A stretch of 64,000 nt of DNA from Sphingopyxis sp. YF1 (GCF_022701295.1 NZ_CP033204.1:1860001-1924000), one strand, 5' to 3'. Counted from the first letter of the stretch, positions 1-9,349 are shown. The notes: a model not told the origin generated them from the sequence alone. Translations and numbers: made by a program.

Positions 1-230
1 TCACGATGGGATCGAGAGTGACCTTCACCGACGAAAAAACGGGCAATCAGCGCACGGTCGAACTCGTCTATCCGGGGGAAGCCAATATCGATGCCGGCCG
101 CATCTCGATCCTGACCCCCGTCGGCGCGGGACTGATCGGGCTGAGCACCGGTCAGTCTATCCTGTGGCCCGACCAACGCGGCGCCGAACATCAGCTGACG
201 ATCGTCGAGGTCGAGCAGCCCGCGCAGTGA
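1..230 (+). CDS. Rnk-like GreA/GreB-family protein, C-terminal part
   Basis: The gene is cut by the left edge; the frame is open from base 3, so the ATG at 6 is probably internal. The visible 75 residues form the C-terminal FKBP-like domain of GreA/GreB/Rnk proteins: a VTMGS opening, a TVELVYPGEA strand, then a SPVGAGLIG-like segment (here LTPVGAGLIGLSTGQ) and a final WP...LTIVEVE strand. In this family the domain binds RNA polymerase near the secondary channel. Rnk-type proteins lack the long GreA coiled coil and act as regulators rather than cleavage factors. Whether this is Rnk or GreA cannot be settled without the missing N-terminus. Confidence 0.75.
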   Translation, partial: TMGSRVTFTDEKTGNQRTVELVYPGEANIDAGRISILTPVGAGLIGLSTGQSILWPDQRGAEHQLTIVEVEQPAQ

Positions 231-325
231 CGCCTCCGTTCACGCGCCTCGCCGCGCCGCTACGCCGAACGCGATGAAGCCGCCGGATTTCTCCGACGGC
301 TTCACCACCCGGTCAGGAAGCGCCT

Positions 326-811
326 TCAGGCGCCGCGCGACAGGAAACTGGTCAGCTCTTCCTTGCTGACGCTGCCCGACTTGTCGGCATCGGCAGCCGA
401 ATAGGCCTGTCCGATCCATGTCTGCACCTCGACCGACTCGACGTCGACGCTCGGCTCGGTTGCAGCACGCAGCTTCTTCATCCATGCCGCAAATTCGGCT
501 TCGCTCAACTCGGCGTTCGAATCCGCGTCATAAGTCGGAAACTCCTGGTTCACGATCTGGGCGACCTGCGTCGGGGTGGCTGCGGTGCCCTGCGCTGGTG
601 CCGGCTGAGCAATTGTAGCCTCACCGGCCGGCGGCGTGGTTGACGCATCGGGCGCCGGAGTCGGTTGGGGTGCGGGCTCCGCCGGCTCGCCAGCCGGAGG
701 CGCCGGTTCGGTTTGCGCGGGGGGCGCGTTCGGATCATCGGCCGGCGGCGTCTGCGCCAGCGCGGGAAAGCTGATCGCCGCGGCGCCGATCAAAAGCATT
801 TGTTTCAACAT
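326..811 (-). CDS. Secreted EF-hand calcium-binding protein
   Basis: A 161-residue protein with a signal peptide (MLKQMLLIGAAAISFPALAQ, cleavage after about residue 20). A Pro/Ala/Glu-rich low-complexity linker follows (about 21-80). Two EF-hand loops lie at residues 95-106 (D-x-D-x-N...E) and 141-152 (D-x-D-x-S...E). It is predicted periplasmic or secreted and Ca2+ binding. The first loop has Ala where Gly is usual at loop position 6, so it may bind more weakly. It is transcribed away from purB and has no obvious operon partner. Function beyond calcium binding is unknown. Confidence 0.8.
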   Translation of the reverse strand: MLKQMLLIGAAAISFPALAQTPPADDPNAPPAQTEPAPPAGEPAEPAPQPTPAPDASTTPPAGEATIAQPAPAQGTAATPTQVAQIVNQEFPTYDADSNAELSEAEFAAWMKKLRAATEPSVDVESVEVQTWIGQAYSAADADKSGSVSKEELTSFLSRGA

Positions 812-1007
812 GATACTCTCCTGTTTTCATCAGCGACGCTTCGCCTTGCGCGCCGCTGTCCTGAAGGGGCATGGAGTCAATCGGCCGGAGAAAGCGTAAG
901 TTGCATCGCAGCGCCGATTGGCGAAGCGCCTTGTCCCTGCTAGGGCGCGCCCCGTCGCGTTCCCGCGCCGATTCCGCGACAAATCGATCCTAAAGGAAGG
1001 AAAAACC

Positions 1008-2318
<1,311 letters not shown>

Positions 2319-2324
2319 GCCCAC

Positions 2325-2365
2325 CGCTATCGCGCGACGCGGCAGAGCGGTGTCGCGCGATAGCG
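2325..2365. terminator. Strong inverted repeat after purB
   Basis: A perfect 14-bp stem (CGCTATCGCGCGAC at 2325-2338 pairing with 2352-2365) around a 13-nt loop, starting 6 nt past the purB stop. It should form a very stable hairpin, but no T-run follows, so it is not a canonical intrinsic terminator. It may protect the mRNA 3' end or separate purB from the next transcript. Confidence 0.5.
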
Positions 2366-2507
2366 ATTCTGCCGCGGTCGGGGAACCGGTGGCCTGCCAT
2401 TGATGCAAGTCTCGCCGACACGTCAGCGAGCAGGCTCCGCGGAGAGCTGTTCGAGCCCTGCGGTACCGGCTTTGCGCGCGACACCGGTCGCTCTATGACA
2501 CAGGGCC

Positions 2508-2960
2508 ATGCCGATCATCCGCTTCGTTCGACTACCGCTGGAAAGACAGCGCCTGCTCGTCGCGACGACACTGATGCTCGCGCTCGTCGCCCTGCTGCGT
2601 CGTTTTTTCCCCTTTCGGCACATCGCGGCGCGGACAACCCATGCTCCGCCGCCCTTTCCCGACCGGGATAGCCAAGAACAGCTGATCGCGGAAATCCGCT
2701 GGGCAATCTGGGCCGCCGCACGGCGGGTGCCCTGGCGCGCACTTTGCTTTGAACAGGGATTCGCCGCGCAATGGCTGTTGACGCGGCGCCATGTGCCGGC
2801 GACGCTGCACTATGGCGTCGCCAATCGCCCGGATGAGGGCATGATCGCGCATGTCTGGGTCCGCGCGGGCGATATCGATGTCGTCGGCTGCAAGGGCCTT
2901 GACGAATTCACCGAGCTCGCGCGGTTTCCGCTGGCGGCGGCGGATCGATCCACAGTCTGA
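2508..2960 (+). CDS. Lasso peptide biosynthesis B2 protein (transglutaminase-like leader peptidase)
   Basis: A 150-residue protein matching the Transglut_core3/B2 family, cysteine proteases that cut the leader from a lasso precursor. The likely triad is visible: Cys80 in ALCFEQGFAAQWLL, His115 in AHVWV and an Asp in GDID (122 or 124). The downstream RRHVPATLHYGV segment is typical of B2. The N-terminus has a hydrophobic stretch (about residues 16-30). The gene stands at the far left of the cluster, and its last 53 bp overlap tail-to-tail with the methyltransferase gene on the other strand. Its start has only a weak ribosome site (ACAGGG). The family assignment is firm; its pairing with the precursor at 9.2 kb is inferred from the shared cluster. 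Confidence 0.85.
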   Translation: MPIIRFVRLPLERQRLLVATTLMLALVALLRRFFPFRHIAARTTHAPPPFPDRDSQEQLIAEIRWAIWAAARRVPWRALCFEQGFAAQWLLTRRHVPATLHYGVANRPDEGMIAHVWVRAGDIDVVGCKGLDEFTELARFPLAAADRSTV

Positions 2961-3999
2961 CATTCGCCATGTCATGCTGGCCCAGGATCGAAATATCCTG
3001 ACCGGCCGACGGGTCGAGCATGGTTTCAAACGCGTGAAAGACCGCCGCCCACGCCGAAGGTTCGGCCTCGGGTGACGGCCGGTTTTCGTACGCCGTCACC
3101 CCGTCCATATCGAGTGTGATCCACTGCACCAGCCCGTTGGCCCGATCACCGGTGGCGGCGACAGCGGCTTGCCCGCGCGCGCCGGTCCATGGACCGGGCG
3201 ATGCGAAATCGAACGCGAACAGGTCGACCGCGTCGCTGCACAGCGACAGTCCGCGGCGGTTGGTCGGAATCCGGAAATTGGGTTCGCGCAGCCTGTCGAA
3301 CGGCGACAGGTCGAATCCCGATACGTCGCCCATCGATGCCGGAAGATCGGCCAGATGGGCCAGGGCGACGCGAATCGTCCCACGCGCCGGGATGATTGCG
3401 CCCCCGGGCCTGACCAGACGCGCGATCGCGTCCTCCATCGCCGGCAAAACCCCTTCCCCCAGCATTTCATTGCTGACGATCTCGGACACGAGGATATCGA
3501 CCGGGCCGCCGATCTCGTCCGCCGTCACGTCCTTCGAATGCCTGTCGAGTACCGTGATCCGGTCGGCAAACCCGTTCCGCGCGATAATCTCGCGCGCCGT
3601 CATCGCGACCGCCGGCTCCATTTCGCACGTATAGACATGCGCCGCGCCGGCCCGCGCCGCCATCATCGCCAGCAGGCCGCTCCCCGTGCCGATTTCCAGC
3701 ACGCGGCTTTCGGGTGTCACCGCACGGCGCAGCGCCGCGTCATAGGCCAGGTTGCGCGCCAGATCGGTGACGATGACGAAGTGCCATTGCGGGACGTCGG
3801 TCGTGATGACGTGCCGTGCGATCGTCCGGGCGCCCACGTCGCCGTCGGGCAGCGTCAGAACCTGCGAAGCGATTTCGGCCGCGCGCGCCTTCCAGCCATC
3901 GCTGCTGTACAGCAGTGAAAGCCCCGCGAGCGCGGTCGCATTGCCCTCGGCGCGGCGGGCGAGCGCTTCGAACCCCTGCAATCGGTCATTTTTATCCAT
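2908..3999 (-). CDS. PRMT-like SAM-dependent (arginine) methyltransferase
   Basis: A 363-residue class I methyltransferase. Motif I is VLEIGTGSG (residues 100-108), followed by an acidic SAM-ribose strand (TCEMEP). The double-E loop typical of protein arginine methyltransferases is present: Glu173 in SEIVSNEM and Glu182 in GEGVLP, 9 residues apart as in PRMTs. A beta-barrel-like C-terminal half follows. The start is the ATG at 3999; the frame stays open upstream to 4857, but that part lies antisense to the oxygenase gene. It sits inside a lasso-type cluster and is divergent from the oxygenase, so it may methylate an Arg of the precursor (Arg43 or Arg48). That target is a guess. Confidence 0.75.
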   Translation of the reverse strand: MDKNDRLQGFEALARRAEGNATALAGLSLLYSSDGWKARAAEIASQVLTLPDGDVGARTIARHVITTDVPQWHFVIVTDLARNLAYDAALRRAVTPESRVLEIGTGSGLLAMMAARAGAAHVYTCEMEPAVAMTAREIIARNGFADRITVLDRHSKDVTADEIGGPVDILVSEIVSNEMLGEGVLPAMEDAIARLVRPGGAIIPARGTIRVALAHLADLPASMGDVSGFDLSPFDRLREPNFRIPTNRRGLSLCSDAVDLFAFDFASPGPWTGARGQAAVAATGDRANGLVQWITLDMDGVTAYENRPSPEAEPSAWAAVFHAFETMLDPSAGQDISILGQHDMANVRLWIDPPPPAETARAR

Positions 4000-4086
4000 C
4001 GCCGCCCTTATATCGGTGCCGCAAGCCGCCGCCATCAAAACCTGCCGCTTTACGGGCTGCGCCAATGTCGGCAAAGACCATGCGCC

Positions 4087-4713
4087 ATGACAACGGCGAC
4101 CATTCGACATTCGCTTCGGATCGGCGCAGCGCGAACCGAAATCGATGACGGCACAGCTGCCGTCGCGCAGGCGCGCGCGGCCCTGTCCCGGCACGCGGCG
4201 CTGTCTTTCCGTCCGGAGTGGGAAGATGGCCTCCTCGACCGGACGCTGAGCCTCTGCCGCAACGGCGCCTTCGTTCCCGAAACGATTGTCGGCGTGGGAT
4301 CGCGGACGGTCGAAAAGAGCGATCAGGCGGGCCGGTTGCTGCGTTTTCTCCTGGAACGGCCCAATTTCCTCCAATGGGCGGCCGCGATCGCCGAAAGCGA
4401 ACCGCTGCACCACGTCACCGGCCTGATCGGCGAGATGGCCCCCGCGACGGCGGAAGGGCTGGGCTGGCACGACGATCTGAACGACGGCGGATTGCGCCGG
4501 CTGGCGCTGACGGTGCACCTCAGCGATGCGGACTATGACGGCGGCGTGTTCGAGATCAGGGAAAAAGGGCAGAAACGCACCCTGTTCCGTCAGGAAGCAC
4601 AACCCGCAGGAACCCTGACGCTGTTCCGAATCGGTCCGCGGCTCCACCATCGCGTGACCCCGCTGATCCGGGGCGGACCGCGCCGCGTGTTCGGCGGCTG
4701 GCTGAGCCTGTAG
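4087..4713 (+). CDS. 2OG-Fe(II) oxygenase
   Basis: A 208-residue protein with a double-stranded beta-helix oxygenase pattern. It has a proximal H-x-D pair (His128, Asp130 in GWHDDLND), a LALTVHLSD..YDGGVFEI core, a distal His near residue 188 (HHRVTP) and a C-terminal Arg near 199 (RRVFGGW) that would hold 2-oxoglutarate. Such enzymes use Fe(II), O2 and 2-oxoglutarate to hydroxylate side chains. Its place between the methyltransferase and the B1/cyclase genes suggests peptide tailoring. Related hydroxylases are known in some RiPP clusters, but the substrate residue here is unknown. The ribosome site is weak. Confidence 0.8.
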   Translation: MTTATIRHSLRIGAARTEIDDGTAAVAQARAALSRHAALSFRPEWEDGLLDRTLSLCRNGAFVPETIVGVGSRTVEKSDQAGRLLRFLLERPNFLQWAAAIAESEPLHHVTGLIGEMAPATAEGLGWHDDLNDGGLRRLALTVHLSDADYDGGVFEIREKGQKRTLFRQEAQPAGTLTLFRIGPRLHHRVTPLIRGGPRRVFGGWLSL

Positions 4714-4820
4714 CCCACGCAGCCGTCGCCTCGGCTTGCACGGTTGGCGAATGAACCGACCGCTGGTATCGCCGGGGCAGGTTCCGACCCAATCACGCGC
4801 GCACAAGACGGAGGCCATGC

Positions 4821-5105
4821 ATGGCATGGAATGGTGAGAACCGGATATTTGTACCAAATCCGGCGATCAGCTGGACCGACAATGGCGGTCCGCTCCTGCT
4901 CTTCGATCATGAACGCGCAAGCTATCACGCGCTCAGCGAGCACGCCTCCGACATCTGGCGGATGCTCGACGGCGCCGCGAACGAAGCGCAGATCGCCGCC
5001 GCACTGGCCGCTCGCTACGACGCGCCGATGGATGTGCTGTCAGGCGATGTAGCCGATTTTCTCGACAAGGCGGCGGCAAGCGGCCTGATCGCGCGGCGCG
5101 CATGA
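4821..5105 (+). CDS. PqqD-family protein (lasso B1 / RiPP recognition element), copy 1
   Basis: A 94-residue PqqD-like protein. The pattern is an N-terminal beta-strand region (ISWTDNGGPLLLFDHERASYHAL), the ASDIWRMLDG helix, then an AALAARYD helix and a FLDKAAASGLI helix. This is the fold that binds leader peptides (RRE) and delivers them to the B2 protease and the cyclase. GGAGG at 4810-4814 fixes the start. The stop overlaps the next start (ATGA), so it is translationally coupled to the cyclase gene. Confidence 0.85.
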   Translation: MAWNGENRIFVPNPAISWTDNGGPLLLFDHERASYHALSEHASDIWRMLDGAANEAQIAAALAARYDAPMDVLSGDVADFLDKAAASGLIARRA

Positions 5106-6997
5106 GCGGAATCGCAGGGCTGGTCTATACCGACGGCCGGTCGATGACATCGGGCCCGCTCGAGCGGATGGCGGACGCGACGCCGCATCTGGGGATCGAC
5201 GGCATCGATCGCTGGCAGGACGGTCCCGCCGGCCTCCTCCGTTTCGCCCTGCACACCACGCCCGAAGCGGTCGGCGAGACCCAGCCGCACATCGATCGCG
5301 CCTCGGGCGACGTCATTCTGTTCGACGGCCGGCTCGACAATCGCGATGCACTGCGCGCCGCGCTCGGCCCGGATGATCCCGGCCCGCGAGTTGCCGACGG
5401 CGCCATCGCGCTTACCGCCCACCATCGCTTCGGCGAAGCCCTGCCGCAACAGCTCGTCGGCGACTATGCGTTCGCCATCTGGCAGCCGCGGCTGCGCCGC
5501 CTGTTCGCGGCGCGGTCACCGGTCGGCATGCGTCCCTTTTTGTGGACGCGGCAAAAGGGTTTCTTTGCCTTTGCGAGCGAACCCTCGACGCTGGTACGCG
5601 GGCTCGACCTTCCCCGCCGCCTGAACGAAGGGGCGATCGGCGAGCATCTGGCCGCCCGCTTCGTCACCGATACCGACACCTTTTGGGAAAGCATCCACCG
5701 CTTGCCACCCGGCGCGGCACTGCTCCTCAAGGATGAGGATGTCCGGACCTGGCGATGGTTCGAAGGCCCATTCGAAGACCAGTCCCACCTGTCCGATGCC
5801 GAGCATGTCGAACACTTTCGGACGCTGTTCGACCAGGCGCTGATCGCTACGACCCGCTGCCAGGGCGGCGTCGCAGCGCAATTGTCGGGTGGCCTCGATT
5901 CGTCGGCCGTCGTCTGCCGCATCGACCAGCTGGTACGGGGCGGTCGCATCCCCGGCATGGTCGAGGCGATCTCGGCGCGCTATCCGGGCGAAATCTGCGA
6001 CGAAGGACTATGGATCGCCGAGGTCGAACGGCAATGCGACCTGCAATCGGCCATGGTCGAAGGCGCCCGGTTCGACGAAGCAGCCGCCGCGCGCTGGTGC
6101 GCCGACACCCTGCACCTGCCGCTCCGCCCCAATACGGCGGGCACGATCGAGGCCATGTGCCGGCATATGGCCGGCCGCGGTATCCGCGTCGCGCTGACCG
6201 GCGAAGGCGGCGACGACTGGCTTGCGGGATCGCGGGCGCACTGGCCCGATCTGCTGCGGCGCGGCCGATGGGGCCGCCTTGCGCGCGAAGCGGGGACCGT
6301 CGGCGCGGGCTGGCGCCATCCGCCGCGCGCCGCGCGGGCGCTGTTGGCGGAGGCCCTCGGTCCGCTGGTGTCGAAACGGCGGCGTGAGCGCGTGTTGCAC
6401 CCCCATCTCGACTTTTCGCACGACATGCCCGCCTGGCTCTCGCCCGACTGGGCCCGCCGGATCGATCTGGCTGATCGATGGGCGGCCGCCCCGCAACCCC
6501 CACCCCTCGAACATTTTTACCAGACCCAGCGCTACCGCGTCTATTCGCTGGCACGGCGCCATATCAACATGGACAATGTCTTCAGCTATGTGTCGAGTCA
6601 GGGAATGGAATTGCGTCATCCCTTTCACGACCTGCGCCTGACGCGCTTCCTGATGGGGGCGTCGGGAGACATGTTGCGACGCGGCGACAGCAAGAAATAT
6701 CTGCTCCGCGAAGCGGCGCGCGGCGTTCTGCCCGAAAAAATCCGTCAGCGGACCACCAAGGCCAATATCTCGGCGCCCATCATCGATGCCGTCACGCAAA
6801 GGCTGAAGGCCCGCCCCTTTCGCGAGATGCACGGCGTCAGGAACGGCTGGGTCGATCCCGCCGTGCTCGAAACCATCCAGGCCGAGCATCTGGCGTGGCG
6901 GCAGACGGGTTCGGGGCCTCCCCCAATGTCCGCCTACGCCGCGGTCTGGAACATGGTTGCGACCGACATCTGGCTTGAATATGCGTTCGCGCAGTAA
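5102..6997 (+). CDS. Asparagine-synthetase-like lasso cyclase (C protein)
   Basis: A 631-residue homologue of AsnB. The N-terminal Ntn-type amidotransferase domain starts MSGIAGLVY, with Ser in place of the catalytic Cys2, so glutaminase activity should be absent. That fits a lasso cyclase, which uses the amine of the core peptide instead of ammonia. The ATP-pyrophosphatase loop SGGLDS is intact at residues 262-267, so an Asp/Glu side chain could be adenylated before macrolactam formation. It is coupled to the upstream B1 gene and followed directly by the second B1 gene. Asparagine synthesis itself is unlikely in this context. Confidence 0.85.
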   Translation: MSGIAGLVYTDGRSMTSGPLERMADATPHLGIDGIDRWQDGPAGLLRFALHTTPEAVGETQPHIDRASGDVILFDGRLDNRDALRAALGPDDPGPRVADGAIALTAHHRFGEALPQQLVGDYAFAIWQPRLRRLFAARSPVGMRPFLWTRQKGFFAFASEPSTLVRGLDLPRRLNEGAIGEHLAARFVTDTDTFWESIHRLPPGAALLLKDEDVRTWRWFEGPFEDQSHLSDAEHVEHFRTLFDQALIATTRCQGGVAAQLSGGLDSSAVVCRIDQLVRGGRIPGMVEAISARYPGEICDEGLWIAEVERQCDLQSAMVEGARFDEAAAARWCADTLHLPLRPNTAGTIEAMCRHMAGRGIRVALTGEGGDDWLAGSRAHWPDLLRRGRWGRLAREAGTVGAGWRHPPRAARALLAEALGPLVSKRRRERVLHPHLDFSHDMPAWLSPDWARRIDLADRWAAAPQPPPLEHFYQTQRYRVYSLARRHINMDNVFSYVSSQGMELRHPFHDLRLTRFLMGASGDMLRRGDSKKYLLREAARGVLPEKIRQRTTKANISAPIIDAVTQRLKARPFREMHGVRNGWVDPAVLETIQAEHLAWRQTGSGPPPMSAYAAVWNMVATDIWLEYAFAQ

Positions 6998-7020
6998 TGC
7001 AGCAAAACAGGGATATAGCG

Positions 7021-7296
7021 ATGATAGCCGAAGAGAGCGTTGTGGGGCGCGTCGATACGCTGGTGTCATCCGAAGTCGACGGCCAGGTCGTCATCCTGAA
7101 CATCGACAGCGGGCATTTCTTTCAGCTGAACCCGATGGCGTCGACCATATGGGACCTGCTCGACACGCCAAAGGATCTTGCGACGATCGTCCGGCAACTG
7201 GAATCGCGATTCGATATGGGCGGCGCCGATTGCCGCACCGAGCTGGCCGATTTCATCGACGCGATGCGGACGAAAGGGCTGCTGACGGTCAACTGA
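7021..7296 (+). CDS. PqqD-family protein (lasso B1 / RiPP recognition element), copy 2
   Basis: A second PqqD-like protein, 91 residues from ATG 7021 (AGGGA 8-12 nt upstream). An ATG at 6997 that overlaps the cyclase stop would add 8 residues. The pattern DTLVSSEVDGQVVILNIDSGHFFQLNPMASTIWDLLD...IVRQLESRF...ADFIDAMRTKGLL is closer to classic PqqD than copy 1. Two RRE proteins in one cluster is unusual; one may serve protease and cyclase, the other a tailoring enzyme. It is the last plus-strand gene and ends 15 bp from the convergent sulfotransferase gene. Confidence 0.83.
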   Translation: MIAEESVVGRVDTLVSSEVDGQVVILNIDSGHFFQLNPMASTIWDLLDTPKDLATIVRQLESRFDMGGADCRTELADFIDAMRTKGLLTVN

Positions 7297-7311
7297 CGCC
7301 GATGGGACCGC

Positions 7312-8130
7312 TCATGCCGGCCGGAGCGCATTGTCCTGCAGGAAGCGCAGCATCATCGCGTCCCCGACGCCGTCCGCCTGCCGCTGCATCCGGCGCGGTC
7401 GGGGAACATCATTTTCTCCACCAAGCTCGCGGAGCAGCGCGCCGATGACGCGATCGGGGTCTGCCACCATATCCTCATAAGCGATGACGTGCGGCGCGAT
7501 GCCATTCGCCGTGAAGAATGCGCGCCAGTGACCATGGCTGAACGCGCCGAAGGCGAGCAGAGCCATGATGCGATCATAATCATATTCCGCCGGGCCTGCC
7601 GCCGGCCTCCCCGCCGCGCCTTCGAGCAGCCGCCATATCCCGGTCTGGGTCGCGATCAGCGACGACACCGCCTGCCGCAAGGCGTCGCGGCGATACAGAT
7701 AGACATAGTGCGGATTGGGCAGGATCGTCCCCAGCATCGCGGCGATGCTACGATAGTCCTCGACCGGCGTCTCCTCCGCGGGGCGTTCCAGAAGCTCCAG
7801 ATCATAATCCGGCCGGCGCTCCAGCAGGAGTTCGCCGATGTCCTGCCAGAATAATTTGATCGACAGCGTCCCGTTCGCATCGGTGCGGTGCCGATGCATC
7901 GCCGCGACATAGGCCTCCAGATCGGGCGCCTGCCAACGCTCGGCAAGCGCCGGGCGGAAACCGCGGTGGAGATACTCCAGCGGACAGCCCAGTCCGCCGG
8001 CAAAGGCGATCGCCTCTCCCAGCATCGTGCTGCCCGATCTTGGATGGCTGGCGATGATCAGGCTTTTGCGCGGTGCGCCCTGCCACGGCGCATAATCCGC
8101 CGCCGCCAGCGAGAGATCGTAGCGCGTCAC
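7312..8130 (-). CDS. Stf0-type sulfotransferase
   Basis: A 272-residue protein with a PAPS 5'-phosphosulfate loop, SHPRSGSTML (residues 28-37), and a LYRRDALRQAVS segment typical of the 3'-phosphate site in Stf0-like sulfotransferases. It would move sulfate from PAPS to a hydroxyl group. It overlaps the upstream kinase gene by 4 bp, so both are made with the precursor transcript. A hydroxyl in the core (Tyr47 or a Ser) is a plausible target, although characterised Stf0 enzymes sulfate sugars. The target here is inferred only from context. Confidence 0.8.
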   Translation of the reverse strand: MTRYDLSLAAADYAPWQGAPRKSLIIASHPRSGSTMLGEAIAFAGGLGCPLEYLHRGFRPALAERWQAPDLEAYVAAMHRHRTDANGTLSIKLFWQDIGELLLERRPDYDLELLERPAEETPVEDYRSIAAMLGTILPNPHYVYLYRRDALRQAVSSLIATQTGIWRLLEGAAGRPAAGPAEYDYDRIMALLAFGAFSHGHWRAFFTANGIAPHVIAYEDMVADPDRVIGALLRELGGENDVPRPRRMQRQADGVGDAMMLRFLQDNALRPA

Positions 8131-9116
8131 GACGCGGGTCCGTCGACAAGCGTCGCGATCGCATCGGTAACCGCGGACAGCTTCGCATAGCGGCGGGGAT
8201 AGGCGAGCGCGAAAACCGGCACGTCGCGCGTCACTTGGCCGAGCCGTCGCATCAAATCTCCACTTTCCGCGACGTCGCGCGGGTTGAAAGGCACGATCTG
8301 CGAACAGAGCATGACCAGCACTTCGGGCCCCTCCAACCGCTCCAGCCGGATCACATCTGCGTCGGTCGCCACCGACAGAAGGATGATGGCGGTCAGCGGA
8401 AGCGCTGCCGAAGGTCCGGCACCGGGCCGGTAGGCATATTTGCCTTCATAGCCGGCAAGCGGCACGATCTCGTCGGACGCGATATCGAGCCCGTCCACCG
8501 CATCCTGCCACAAGGACACGCCCGCAACGCCGCCAAACACGGCCGGATGCCGTCTGTCATCGAGGATCGACATGTCGTCACCGAAAATCCGCCAGCCGCG
8601 ATATCGCGCCAGTGCCGCGGTCAGCGTCGACTTGCCGCTCCCCGATGTTCCGAGGAGCATCGCCGCGCGCGCGCCCTGCCCCCCTGCCCCGTTGGCCAGC
8701 GTCGCTGCATGAAGCGGCAAGCGGCCGTGGCGATAGCATAATTTGGGCAGGATGCGCCGGACCAGAATTTCGGCGAGCAGGAGCCCGTCGGATGGACGGG
8801 GGCAATGGCAGACCAGCCGCAGCCCTTCAGCATCCACAACGACGCCTATGTCGCGGTGGCGAAAAACCCAACCCGAACCGAGACGATGCAAGGCAAGGCC
8901 GAAACGTCCCGACGACTGGTGCACCAACGGTCCGTCAGGCAAGGCCGAACGCGAGACGCTGATGAGGATATCGACATCGCTGTTCGGCGCAGCGGCTGGC
9001 AGTGCAGCAAGAAGTGGCAAGTCGAGCGACGATGACAGCCGCAACCCGCCAAATTCATACGTTTTGGCGTCCACACGGCAAACAGAAACGGCCCCGAAAC
9101 TGTTCGTATCGGTCAA
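8127..9116 (-). CDS. HPr-kinase/phosphorylase-like RiPP kinase
   Basis: A 329-residue protein with the C-terminal HprK-type P-loop domain. Walker A is GTSGSGKS (residues 156-163), preceded by PLHAATL and followed by FGDDMSIL, which supplies the acidic pair. HprK homologues next to paeninodin-type lasso genes phosphorylate the C-terminal Ser of the precursor. The precursor next door ends in Ser57. The gene lies 33 bp after the precursor gene and overlaps the sulfotransferase gene by 4 bp. It is not the PTS regulator: no ptsH or other PTS gene is nearby and the N-terminal half is unlike canonical HprK. Confidence 0.8.
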   Translation of the reverse strand: MTDTNSFGAVSVCRVDAKTYEFGGLRLSSSLDLPLLAALPAAAPNSDVDILISVSRSALPDGPLVHQSSGRFGLALHRLGSGWVFRHRDIGVVVDAEGLRLVCHCPRPSDGLLLAEILVRRILPKLCYRHGRLPLHAATLANGAGGQGARAAMLLGTSGSGKSTLTAALARYRGWRIFGDDMSILDDRRHPAVFGGVAGVSLWQDAVDGLDIASDEIVPLAGYEGKYAYRPGAGPSAALPLTAIILLSVATDADVIRLERLEGPEVLVMLCSQIVPFNPRDVAESGDLMRRLGQVTRDVPVFALAYPRRYAKLSAVTDAIATLVDGPAS

Positions 9117-9149
9117 AACGCCATCCTGTGGCCGGAGCGTTAATGCGAC

Positions 9150-9323
9150 TCAGCTGAGGTTGCTGATGCCGTCCCCGATGCGGTAGCTGATCCCGCGCGC
9201 CACTGTGACCGGCTGGTAGTCAGCAATTTCGGGCTTCGACCAAATCTCCTTGGCGACCGAAGTCACCTCGTCCGAACGAAGCTGGTTGTCGCAGCCAAGA
9301 TCTGCAGTCTGCTTGTCGGTCAT
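9150..9323 (-). CDS. RiPP (probable lasso peptide) precursor
   Basis: A 57-residue peptide starting MTDKQTADLG. GAGGAG at 9331-9336 fixes the start. The leader has a W28-S-K-P31-E-I33 motif that resembles the YxxPxL motif bound by B1/RRE proteins. The C-terminus is T40-V-A-R-GISYRIGDGISNLS. If the core begins at Gly44, Asp51 is position 8, a normal ring-closing position, leaving a 6-residue tail. If the usual Thr at -2 is decisive, the core begins at Ala42 and Asp51 is position 10, which is atypical. The core holds single candidates for tailoring: Arg48, Tyr47 and terminal Ser57. It is first in a precursor-kinase-sulfotransferase transcript. Confidence 0.75.
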   Translation of the reverse strand: MTDKQTADLGCDNQLRSDEVTSVAKEIWSKPEIADYQPVTVARGISYRIGDGISNLS

Positions 9324-9349
9324 GGTCAGCCTCCTCAAATGCAGATGAA

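Noticed and set aside
4000..4857. Upstream extension of the methyltransferase frame
   Set aside because: It lies antisense to the oxygenase gene, and the ATG at 3999 gives the family-like start.
2508..9323. Genuine asparagine synthesis or PQQ synthesis genes
   Set aside because: The AsnB-like protein lacks Cys2, and the PqqD-like proteins stand with B2 and a precursor, with no pqqA, pqqC or pqqE.
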